Made by a program: the position numbers and the translations under genes. From Siphonobacter aquaeclarae (GTDB lineage: Bacteria; Bacteroidota; Bacteroidia; Cytophagales; Spirosomataceae): a stretch of DNA of 64,000 bases. The notes beneath the pieces are model-generated. The model was given only the letters and a program-made list of their open reading frames with translations, was not told where the DNA came from and ran no database searches. Every line of letters begins with the position of its first letter. The first letter of the stretch is position 1. Location of the stretch: assembly GCF_900103285.1 (NCBI RefSeq), contig NZ_FNGS01000007.1, positions 62,001 through 126,000 on the forward strand, read 5' to 3'. Positions 9,460-17,331 of this stretch are shown here, piece after piece.

Positions 9460-9611
9460 TGTATTCACACCAAAAAAGGAACGCAACTTGCATGGATAAT
9501 CAGCCCGGAAAAGGCCCGACGCAGGCATAGCCGCCTGCTGTCCCCGCAAAGGTAAGGCCCTTTTCCGATGTATCCCTGTAACGCTGCCGGTTTATGCGGT
9601 TATAAGGCGGG

Positions 9612-9911
9612 TTATTGCCGGAATGACAGGTGCTCGCGCACAAGCGCCTCCCATTCCTCGTCCAGCGAAACGGCGGGAAATGCTGCGCCTGCCCGGCGGT
9701 ACCAGTACCGCGCGTTCCATTCATCTCCTTCCTTGCGGTGGAGGTAGGCGTGGAGACGATCATACGGGCGGGTGCCTTCGGCGGATTGAGCAATTTCATG
9801 GGCCGATTCCCAGTCGCCCTTCCCGTCGTACCACAGCGCCTGCAACACATCCGGAAAGCCGGCAGGAGGTTCGGGCTGCTCCAGCGTCCCGGAAAATTCT
9901 TGAAAAGTCAT
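9612..9911 (-). CDS. Conserved hypothetical 99-residue protein
   Basis: A 99-residue soluble protein (MTFQEFSGTLEQPEPPAG to REHLSFRQ). It matches my memory of a small conserved protein family found in several phyla, with the core ALWYDGKGDWESAHEIAQ and a conserved HAYLHRKEGD...NARYWYRRAG segment. No enzymatic motif is visible; function unknown. It is transcribed divergently from the esterase gene that begins at 9998. Confidence 0.8.
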   Translation of the reverse strand: MTFQEFSGTLEQPEPPAGFPDVLQALWYDGKGDWESAHEIAQSAEGTRPYDRLHAYLHRKEGDEWNARYWYRRAGAAFPAVSLDEEWEALVREHLSFRQ

Positions 9912-9997
9912 CGTTTTTCGCGTTTAGGTTTCCGGCCAACGTACCGGGGGAACGGGCAAATACATGTATTTTTCCGCTCCTAAAACAACCTTCGGTG

Positions 9998-11041
9998 GTG
10001 AAAGTACACCTGAAAACTCTTTCTGATGACGACCGGCCTGTTTTTCTGACCGGATCGTTCTGCGACTGGCAGACAGAGCTGCCCGCATTCCGGATGACGA
10101 ATCTCGGCGCCGGCGGCTATGAATTTACTTTTCCGGAACTAGTACGTCCACCCTTTTCGTACAAGTATACGAAGGGAGACTGGTCGTCCGTCGAACTCGA
10201 CGCCAGCGGCTGGGATACCCCGAACCGGGAATGGATCGGGCGGGTAGCCACCCGCTCGGATACGGTACCGCACTTTATGACCGGAGGGAAGGCCTTTGAT
10301 CCCTGGATGTCTCCCGGGCTGAAAATATGGCCGGAGATGACCATGAAGCCGCTCCGCCGGAAAAGGCGTGTGTCTATTCTGCTTCCTGCGGGCTATGGCA
10401 ATACCGATGAGCGGTATCCGGTGCTTTATTTTCAGGACGGACAGAATATATATGGCGGCGGCAGTGTTTATGGCGACTGGGCGCTCGACCGCAAAATGGC
10501 CATCCGCGCGCAGCAGGGCAGGCGCCCGTTTATCGGCGTCGTCATCGATCACGGAGCCGAACGGCGCCGCGCGGAGTTTAACCCCTATGCCCGGCACCGG
10601 GAAGGCGTGAAATACCTGCAATGGCTGACGACGGAGCTGAAGCCTGAAATCGACCGGCATTTCCGTACCTTACCCGACCGCCGGAATACCGGCCTGTGCG
10701 GCAGTTCACTCGGAGGCCTGATCAGCCTGTATGGCGTCGCGCATTTTCCGGATATCTTTGGTATGGGGCTGATTTTCAGTCCTTCGCTGTGGGTTTCGCA
10801 GCAGGTATATACCGATGCCGCAACGATTCGCAGCGGATTGGGGACGAAAATATACCTCTATGTCGGAGGGAAGGAATCTGCCGGAACGGCCGCGGCCGTC
10901 CGTAAAATGAACCGGGTACTCCGGGAAGCCGGAGCGGCAGTGGCTCTTTCTGAAAAACCGGCAGCCACGCATTCAGAAGCCGCCTGGAGCGCTGAGCTGC
11001 CTTTTGCCTTGTCTTATTTGTTGGACGAATCAACCGTATGA
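9998..11041 (+). CDS. Alpha/beta-hydrolase esterase with N-terminal CBM48-like domain
   Basis: A 347-residue protein. The first 90 residues form a glycogen-binding/CBM48-like beta domain (VFLTGSFCDWQ...FSYKYTKGDW). The rest is an esterase D-type alpha/beta hydrolase with YPVLYFQDGQN and the nucleophile elbow GSSLGGLIS; a C-terminal His is in the ATHSEAAW stretch. There is no signal peptide. The likely start is GTG 9998 (VKVHLKTL), since no ATG lies at the domain start; GTG 9995 is equally in frame. The gene lies 3 bases before leucyl aminopeptidase, so the two form an operon. Natural substrate unknown. Confidence 0.8.
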   Translation: MKVHLKTLSDDDRPVFLTGSFCDWQTELPAFRMTNLGAGGYEFTFPELVRPPFSYKYTKGDWSSVELDASGWDTPNREWIGRVATRSDTVPHFMTGGKAFDPWMSPGLKIWPEMTMKPLRRKRRVSILLPAGYGNTDERYPVLYFQDGQNIYGGGSVYGDWALDRKMAIRAQQGRRPFIGVVIDHGAERRRAEFNPYARHREGVKYLQWLTTELKPEIDRHFRTLPDRRNTGLCGSSLGGLISLYGVAHFPDIFGMGLIFSPSLWVSQQVYTDAATIRSGLGTKIYLYVGGKESAGTAAAVRKMNRVLREAGAAVALSEKPAATHSEAAWSAELPFALSYLLDESTV

Positions 11042-11044
11042 TAC

Positions 11045-12490
11045 ATGAAAATTGCTTGCGTACCTCAGTTTTCGGACGATTGTCAGGCACTGATCTATCC
11101 CATTACTTCCGACTGGGCTGACTGGTCGGTCCTTGCAACAGCTACCGGAGTCAGCGAAGCATTGCTCCGGGAAGAAGTCAAAGGAGAGAAGGGAGAAATA
11201 ACCCCCTTTTTCGCCAATGAGCGCCGGGTATTCATCGTCGGGTTAGGCAAAGACCCCCGTTCTTCCGATATCATCAGAGCGCTCCGTACGGTGGTTTTTC
11301 GCCATAAAGCGAAACTTTCTGCCGTAATAGGTGTGGAGATGAGCAACCTGCCCGCTGCCTGGGCGGAGTTTGTCGCGAACGGTGTACGGCTGGCGGAATA
11401 TGACTTTGGGCTGTATAAAACCGATACCAAACCTGCTCCGGTATGGGCCGGACCGGAGGGCAGGCTGGAACTTCATCTGGCCGCCGATGCTTCTGCTGCG
11501 ATCCGGAAAGGGGAAATCCTGGCTGAAACGCAGCTGCAGCTCTTCCGTTTGCTGAACGCGCCCGCTAACCACAAGAATCCCAGGACACTGGCAAGCTGGG
11601 CAATGCAGTCGGGCGACCGCTACGGGTATTCCGTCCGCGTATTCGATGCCGGCGAATGCCAGGCGATGGGCCTTGCCTCGCTGCTGGCGGTCGGACAGGG
11701 TAGCCCCAACGAAGCCGGATTTATCGTCATGGAATACAAGGGAGAGGGCGCTTCGCAGACCGTGGGCCTCGTCGGGAAGGGCGTTACGTTTGATACCGGC
11801 GGGATTTCCATCAAGCCTTCCGAAAACATGCACCTGATGAAGTCGGATATGGGTGGCGCCGCTGCGGTGCTCGGGACAATGGAGGCCGCTGCCCGCCTCA
11901 GATTGCCGGTGCACCTGGTCGGAATCGTGCCGACGACGGAAAACAGCATCGACGGGGAAAGCATGAAACCCGGAGATGTCATTCCATCCTATGCCGGAAA
12001 AACCATTGAAGTGACGGATACCGACGCGGAAGGACGCCTGATTTTGGCTGACGGACTGGCGTATTGTGTCAAAAATTATCAACCGGATGTGTTGATAGAC
12101 CTCGCAACGCTGACCGGCAGCGTGATACGGACCCTCGGATACCAGGCGGCCGGACTTTTCACCAACAACGACAAGCTGGGCAAACAACTCAAACGGGCCG
12201 GGGAACATACCGGCGAGCGGCTCTGGCGTTTGCCACTCTGGGAAGAATACGCCGAGCACCTGAAATCCGATGTGGCAGATATTCGTAATTTCTCCGGACT
12301 GCCTCATTCACAGGCTATTGCGGCAGCGAAATTTTTGGAAGTATTCACAGAAGGGCATTCCGCCTGGGCGCATCTTGATATTGCCGGGACTGCCTATGGA
12401 GATACTGATTTTGCTCCGCAACGTGCCGGAACCGCCTATGGAGTCCGTTTACTGATCGATTTTCTGGAAAGACAGATCGTTGATATTTGA
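11045..12490 (+). CDS. pepA: Leucyl aminopeptidase, M17 family
   Basis: A 481-residue cytosolic dizinc aminopeptidase that removes N-terminal residues from peptides. The M17 catalytic half is intact: the metal-binding lysine and aspartate lie in GKGVTFDTGGISIKP, a further ligand in MKSDMGGAAAV, and the signature reads DTDAEGRL. The first residue of that signature is usually Asn (NTDAEGRL); here it is Asp, while the Asp and Glu ligands and the Arg are kept. It directly follows the esterase gene. Confidence 0.92.
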   Translation: MKIACVPQFSDDCQALIYPITSDWADWSVLATATGVSEALLREEVKGEKGEITPFFANERRVFIVGLGKDPRSSDIIRALRTVVFRHKAKLSAVIGVEMSNLPAAWAEFVANGVRLAEYDFGLYKTDTKPAPVWAGPEGRLELHLAADASAAIRKGEILAETQLQLFRLLNAPANHKNPRTLASWAMQSGDRYGYSVRVFDAGECQAMGLASLLAVGQGSPNEAGFIVMEYKGEGASQTVGLVGKGVTFDTGGISIKPSENMHLMKSDMGGAAAVLGTMEAAARLRLPVHLVGIVPTTENSIDGESMKPGDVIPSYAGKTIEVTDTDAEGRLILADGLAYCVKNYQPDVLIDLATLTGSVIRTLGYQAAGLFTNNDKLGKQLKRAGEHTGERLWRLPLWEEYAEHLKSDVADIRNFSGLPHSQAIAAAKFLEVFTEGHSAWAHLDIAGTAYGDTDFAPQRAGTAYGVRLLIDFLERQIVDI

Positions 12491-12779
12491 TGAAAAAATG
12501 AGAAAAAAGTGACTTATCGTACTTTCGTGCGACTAAAAAAATGATTTTAGTCACATTTCGACCTAACTGTCGTCATGTGTCATTGGCTGAAAAAGGGAGA
12601 ATATTGCTTCTGAAACTAATCAAAACAGGTCATTTTTTTCCCTGGACTCTCAGACACACCCCCGGACGGATACTCACCATGCGAACTTCGGTTCGTAATT
12701 CTTTCGGGAGAAATTTCACTTAAAGAGAACTGAGAAATGATTGACCCCGTTTTCATTGCGTAACAAGTGGGTTAGTGAT
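12491..12779. other. Intergenic region with several hairpins, no gene recognised
   Basis: There is no convincing reading frame. An 8-bp stem GACTAAAA/TTTTAGTC lies at 12531-12552 and may end the pepA transcript, though no T-run follows. A UUCG-tetraloop hairpin, CGAAC-TTCG-GTTCG, lies at 12682-12695. The stretch ends at the bidirectional terminator at 12780. A small RNA is possible but no consensus promoter was found. Confidence 0.4.
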
Positions 12780-12811
12780 AAAAGCCGTTCTGCCTCAGAG
12801 CGGCTTTTTTC
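12780..12811. terminator. Bidirectional terminator
   Basis: AAAAGCCG-TTCTG pairs with CAGAG-CGGCTTTT around a short loop, with one mismatch. TTTTTT follows on the plus strand and TTTTATC on the minus strand, so it can end plus-strand transcripts and the DUF4230 gene at 12816. Confidence 0.8.
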
Positions 12812-12815
12812 CTTT

Positions 12816-13415
12816 TCAGGGGTTTTCGATGACAGGGGGGAAAGTGTATTCGATTTTCCAGCCGGATGTTTCAGCCAGTTGCGTCAGCAGAATCTGTACC
12901 TGTCGGCGGGCTACCTGGGGTAGTTCGGAAGCGACGGCCTTGTTGTGGATAACCTGTTTGGCGTCGGAGAGCAGCTTGGTATACTCGTCTTTGTTGAACC
13001 GGTTGAAGAGGCCCTGATCGATGTCGTAGATGTTATAGTCCGAATCGATACTGAGAATTTCCGGCTCCGGCATTTCGTCGATGATCATCCGGCGGGAGCC
13101 TTCTTCCCAGCGCATGTGCACTTTCTGGAAATCATAGCCCACCATGACTTTGGCTTTTGTGACGATCAGCGCCTTTTTGGAGCCCGCCTTGAGGCCCATG
13201 AAAAGGTCTTTGCGGTCGGTATGATCGTGGATTTCGGAAAAATGCCCTTCGGCGAGGACGACTTTGAAGACTTTCTCAATGCGCTCCAGCAGCACGGTTG
13301 ATTCCGTCCGGATTTCTTTCTGGCGGGAAGTACTCAGTTTCCCAAAGAGGGTGGCGACGCCAAAACCGGCTCCGGTCCCGAGCAGACCGATGAAAAGCAA
13401 CTCAATAAGTTCCAT
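12816..13415 (-). CDS. DUF4230 domain membrane protein
   Basis: A 199-residue protein with one N-terminal membrane segment (IELLFIGLLGTGAGFGVATLF) followed by a DUF4230 domain, recognised by the conserved ALIVTKAKVMVGYDF segment and downstream acidic stretch. The family is widespread in Bacteroidota and Firmicutes and has no assigned function. A short C-terminal helix (ETSGWKIEYTFPP) is typical of it. The gene is monocistronic, ending in the terminator at 12780. Confidence 0.88.
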   Translation of the reverse strand: MELIELLFIGLLGTGAGFGVATLFGKLSTSRQKEIRTESTVLLERIEKVFKVVLAEGHFSEIHDHTDRKDLFMGLKAGSKKALIVTKAKVMVGYDFQKVHMRWEEGSRRMIIDEMPEPEILSIDSDYNIYDIDQGLFNRFNKDEYTKLLSDAKQVIHNKAVASELPQVARRQVQILLTQLAETSGWKIEYTFPPVIENP

Positions 13416-13613
13416 GTGTTGAAGTGGTGGAATGTGCCGGCTGACGGTTGAGTGCCTGATCCGGCCGGATAGTACAAAACGATGGTAAATTCGGGGAAAC
13501 GCGATACAAAATTGACTAATTCCATGAAATGCATATTACTATTTTTCGCGTTGGGGTAAAATAGCTTAATTTTCCGGGAATTTTAAACCGACCATTCCTA
13601 ATTCCCTGACCAA

Positions 13614-15284
13614 ATGCCCTCAAAACAGCTGGAGACGCTAGATTACCTCGTATTCCTGGTCTATTTTATTATCGTTGCCGGTTACGGATATTGGATTTAC
13701 AAGAAGAAGCAGACCGAAAAAATATCCACAACCGACTTCTTTCTGGCGGAGGGTTCTCTTACCTGGTGGGCAATCGGAGCCTCGTTGATTGCCTCGAATA
13801 TTTCGGCTGAGCAGTTTATCGGGATGTCCGGAAACGGCTTCTCCATGGGGCTTGCCATCGCTACCTACGAATGGATGGCTGCTGCTACCCTGATTGTCGT
13901 AGCGGTGTTTTTCATGCCGATCTACCTCAAGAACCGGATCTTCACGATGCCGCAGTTTCTTACCCAGCGGTACAACAATACGGTGTCGATGATCATGGCC
14001 ATTTTCTGGCTGTTTTTGTACGTATTGGTCAATTTGACGTCTATCCTCTTTCTGGGGGCGCTTGCCGTTTCGACGATCTCCGGCCTGAACTTCACGGGTT
14101 GCATGATCGGTCTGGCGGTTTTCGCCGTGATCATCACCATCGGGGGTATGAAGGTAATCGGCTTTACAGACGTTATTCAGGTATTCTTCCTGATTCTCGG
14201 CGGTTTGGCAACGACCTACCTGGCGATCAACCTTGTCTCTTCTGAAAACGGTACGCAGGGCCTGCTCAACGGATTCGATCTCATGCTGAGCAAATCGGCC
14301 GATCACTTCCAGATGATCTTCCCTAAAGGCCACCCGCATTATGCATCGCTGCCGGGTCTGACGATCCTGATCGGCGGTATGTGGATTGTAAACCTGAACT
14401 ACTGGGGTTGTAATCAATACATTACACAACGTGCGTTGGGCGCCGATCTGAAAACAGCTCGTGAAGGGATTCTCTTCGCTGCTTTTCTGAAGCTTCTCAT
14501 GCCCGTCATCGTAGTATTGCCGGGTATCGCCGCCTATACGCTCTATCAGCAGGGGCTGTTCCAGCAGGATATGCTGACGAACGGAGAGCTGAACCAGGAC
14601 CGGGCGTATCCGGTTCTCCTCAACCTCCTGCCGACCGGGCTGAAAGGACTTTCCTTTGCAGCATTGACGGCTGCGGTGGTAGCGTCGCTGGCAGGTAAAG
14701 CCAACTCCATTTCGACGATCTTCACGCTTGATATCTACAAGAAATACATCGCGCCGAATGCCTCTGAAACACAGCTGGTGACGGTCGGCCGGGTAGCCAT
14801 CTGGGTAGCCATGATTCTGGCGATCCTCATTTCGCCGTTCATGGGGATTGACAAAAAAGGCGGATTCCAGTTCATCCAGGAAATGACCGGTCTGGTTTCT
14901 CCGGGCGTATTTGCCGCCTTTATCATGGGCTTTTTCTGGAAGAAGACGAACTCGGCCGGCGCGCTTTTCGCTATTGTGGGCGGTTTTGTGCTGTCGCTGT
15001 TCTTCAAGAATGTGCTGCCGGAAATGGTGAACCTGGAGTTTCTCGCGCCGAGCGGTTTCGCGGTTCTCAATGAGACCTCACATCTCTATGAAATTCCCTT
15101 CCTCGATACGATGGGGTTTGTCTTCCTCATCTGTGTGGTGGTGATGGTGATTCTGGGTATTGCCCAGCCGAGCAGCAAGGGATTGGCGATCGATCCGTCG
15201 ATGTTCCGGGTGAAACCGACTTTCGCGATGGGAGCCGGTCTGGTTCTCCTCGCTGTTGCGATTCTGTACGCCGTATTCTGGTAG
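13614..15284 (+). CDS. Sodium/sugar symporter, SGLT type (SSS family)
   Basis: A 556-residue protein with about 14 hydrophobic segments and the LeuT-type order of the sodium:solute symporter family. Features are the DFFLAEGSLTWWAIG segment typical of SGLT-like proteins, the unwound-helix sequence SLIASNISAEQFIGMSG, and GGMWIVNLNYWGCNQY, where vSGLT places sugar-binding residues. It probably imports a monosaccharide with sodium, although the substrate cannot be fixed. It is flanked by its own terminator; a near-consensus -7 box (TATTTTTC) lies at 13540-13547. Confidence 0.9.
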   Translation: MPSKQLETLDYLVFLVYFIIVAGYGYWIYKKKQTEKISTTDFFLAEGSLTWWAIGASLIASNISAEQFIGMSGNGFSMGLAIATYEWMAAATLIVVAVFFMPIYLKNRIFTMPQFLTQRYNNTVSMIMAIFWLFLYVLVNLTSILFLGALAVSTISGLNFTGCMIGLAVFAVIITIGGMKVIGFTDVIQVFFLILGGLATTYLAINLVSSENGTQGLLNGFDLMLSKSADHFQMIFPKGHPHYASLPGLTILIGGMWIVNLNYWGCNQYITQRALGADLKTAREGILFAAFLKLLMPVIVVLPGIAAYTLYQQGLFQQDMLTNGELNQDRAYPVLLNLLPTGLKGLSFAALTAAVVASLAGKANSISTIFTLDIYKKYIAPNASETQLVTVGRVAIWVAMILAILISPFMGIDKKGGFQFIQEMTGLVSPGVFAAFIMGFFWKKTNSAGALFAIVGGFVLSLFFKNVLPEMVNLEFLAPSGFAVLNETSHLYEIPFLDTMGFVFLICVVVMVILGIAQPSSKGLAIDPSMFRVKPTFAMGAGLVLLAVAILYAVFW

Positions 15285-15307
15285 TTTACCGGATTTCCGG
15301 TTCCGGA

Positions 15308-15342
15308 CACCCCGCAAGGTTCGCCCTGCGGGGTGTTTTTTT
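15308..15342 (+). terminator. Rho-independent terminator after the symporter
   Basis: A 12-bp stem with one mismatch (CACCCCGCAAGG with CCCTGCGGGGTG), a four-base loop, then seven T. Confidence 0.92.
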
Positions 15343-15440
15343 ACGATCAAACGGGTAGGAAATGCGCTTCCTGCGCTTATCGGAGCATCGGTCATGAAAA
15401 AATAAGTGTCGAAATAACACCCATAGTGACAAAAGTTCCC

Positions 15441-15448
15441 TATTTTTG
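15441..15448 (+). promoter_or_regulatory. Candidate -7 box for the DUF1080/copper-protein operon
   Basis: TATTTTTG matches TAnnTTTG exactly, 52 bases before the ATG at 15501. No clear -33 TTG is seen. The palindromic 12-mer TGATAATCAATA (15459-15470) lies just downstream and could be an operator. Confidence 0.5.
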
Positions 15449-15500
15449 ACTAATTCACTGATAATCAATAGTGGATATTCCTCACAATTCGTTAAAACCT

Positions 15501-17327
15501 ATGAAGTTTCCTCTCTCCCGAGGATGGAATGCCCGGTGGTGCCGGGTATTGGGGTTAAGTCTGGGCTGGACGGCCGTCGCCGCGCAGACACCGCTTCCGC
15601 TGACTGACCTTTCGTCGTTCCGGAATCCGTCCAAATCCTGGAGTATCGTTGGCGCCGCCAGCGGAACTCCGCAAGACGCCGCGCTCAAAGGAGCATCCGG
15701 AACAGGCGTACTTCTTGCCACCCCCGGCAAACTCTACAACCAGGCCGATTACCTCGTCACCAAGTTCGAGCACGGGGATATGAACATCTCCCTGGATTTT
15801 ATGCTTCCGAAGGGCTCCAACTCCGGTGTGTACCTGATGGGCCGCTACGAGGTGCAGCTTTACGACAGCTGGGGTGTGCAGAATCCGAAGTCGATCGACT
15901 GCGGAGCCCTGTACGAGCGCTGGGACGACAAACGTACCCCCAGCGGTTACGAAGGCCACGCTCCGCGCCTCAATGCCAGCCGGGCTCCCGGCCTCTGGCA
16001 GCACCTGGAAATCGCTTTCAAGGCGCCGAAATTTGATGCTTCCGGGAAGAAAATTTCGAATGCCCGCTTTGTGAAAGTAGTGTTGAACGGCACGATCATC
16101 CACGAAAACATCGACGTGTTCGGACCTACCCGCGCGTCTCTTTACAACGATGAAAAAGCCCGCGGACCGCTTGTGCTTCAGGGAGATCACGGTCCGGTAG
16201 CATTCCGATCTGTTTCATACGAACTGCTCGACAAGGCGCCGCTGGTAGCCGGTCCGGTAGAATACGCGTTTTATTCCGGGAAATACAGTGTCATTCCGAA
16301 CCTGGATACGCTGAAAGCCAAGCCCGTTCGCACCGGTACGGTTGAAAAAGTCAACAGCACGCTGGCGGATGGTAAATCGGACTACCTGCTGGTTTTCAAC
16401 GGAAAGCTCACTGCGCCGGATGCCGATCAGTATCAGCTGATTGTCCAATGGACCGGTAAAGGCCGCCTCGTCGTGGACGGCAAAAATGTATTCGAAGGAG
16501 ACCTCTGGTATGACAAGCCCAAGACCGTCGACGTAACACTGTCAAAAGGCGAGCATACCTATTCCCTGCTGCAGGCAAAGGACTTTTCCTGGGCGCCCAA
16601 AGTCATCGGATTTTATGCCGAACGAAAAGGCGGCAACCTCCAGGAACTGCATGGTTTCGGCTCCGTACCAGACGTGGACCCTGTACCTGTGATCGCCGTT
16701 GAACCCAAAAACGAAGCCGAGCAGGTACGCTCATTTGTCTGGAAACCCGGTTTTACGGCCGGAGACGCCAACAAAAAACTGCGTGTACTCCACGTTGGAG
16801 ACCCGACAGGCGTGCATTACAGCTACGATCTGGATCAGGCGTCGCTGCTGGTCAGCTGGCGCGGCGGGTTTATCAACATGGCTGATGCCTGGCACGAGCG
16901 CGGCGAAGCGCAGACGAGCGAGCCGCTTGGAGCCGTACTTCCATTGTGGGCTACTGCGCCCGTAGGCGCGGAAGGCTCCGCGACGCCGGATTCGACCGCG
17001 GGTCTGATCTACAAAGGCTATCGGCTTGACGGACAGGGACATCCGACCTTTACCTATCAACTGGCCGGCGCCGAATTCACGGATTTCATTCAGCCGTATG
17101 AAAGTGGAAAAGGCCTGTCCCGGACGGTTAGCCTGAAGGGCGGCTCAGGCCTCGAGTACCGCCTGGCGAAAGGCCGGACGATCGCTTCGGTCGGCAAGGG
17201 CCTCTACCTCGTCGACGGTATTTTCTATGTGCAGACGACGGCCCGCGTCCGTATCGTCCCGAACAACGGACAACAGGAACTCCGGGCAGCCGGTGGTGCC
17301 CCCGTCCAGTACGAACTGATCTGGTAA
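15501..17327 (+). CDS. Secreted DUF1080 (3-keto-disaccharide hydrolase-like) protein
   Basis: A 608-residue exported protein. ATG 15501 gives a signal peptide (MKFPLSRGWNARWCRVLG, hydrophobic core, AVAAQ cleavage region). Residues about 30-240 form a DUF1080 concanavalin-like domain, with SNSGVYLMGRYEVQLYDSWG characteristic. A PA14-like beta domain follows about 250-380 (KGRLVVDGKNVFEGD), then a C-terminal region of unknown fold. An upstream in-frame ATG (15471) would give a poorer signal peptide. The 4-base gap to the next gene makes an operon. DUF1080 members include 3-keto-glycoside hydrolases, so oxidised-glycan breakdown is a reasonable inference. Confidence 0.85.
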   Translation: MKFPLSRGWNARWCRVLGLSLGWTAVAAQTPLPLTDLSSFRNPSKSWSIVGAASGTPQDAALKGASGTGVLLATPGKLYNQADYLVTKFEHGDMNISLDFMLPKGSNSGVYLMGRYEVQLYDSWGVQNPKSIDCGALYERWDDKRTPSGYEGHAPRLNASRAPGLWQHLEIAFKAPKFDASGKKISNARFVKVVLNGTIIHENIDVFGPTRASLYNDEKARGPLVLQGDHGPVAFRSVSYELLDKAPLVAGPVEYAFYSGKYSVIPNLDTLKAKPVRTGTVEKVNSTLADGKSDYLLVFNGKLTAPDADQYQLIVQWTGKGRLVVDGKNVFEGDLWYDKPKTVDVTLSKGEHTYSLLQAKDFSWAPKVIGFYAERKGGNLQELHGFGSVPDVDPVPVIAVEPKNEAEQVRSFVWKPGFTAGDANKKLRVLHVGDPTGVHYSYDLDQASLLVSWRGGFINMADAWHERGEAQTSEPLGAVLPLWATAPVGAEGSATPDSTAGLIYKGYRLDGQGHPTFTYQLAGAEFTDFIQPYESGKGLSRTVSLKGGSGLEYRLAKGRTIASVGKGLYLVDGIFYVQTTARVRIVPNNGQQELRAAGGAPVQYELIW

Positions 17328-17331
17328 TCAC

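Noticed and set aside
8956-9555. 199-residue plus-strand frame opposite the FAD/Fe-S gene
   Set aside because: It is antisense to conserved FAD-binding motifs; the composition is typical of a shadow frame.
12541-12723. 60-residue plus-strand frame after pepA
   Set aside because: Starts inside a hairpin, no recognisable protein features and no promoter; treated as intergenic.
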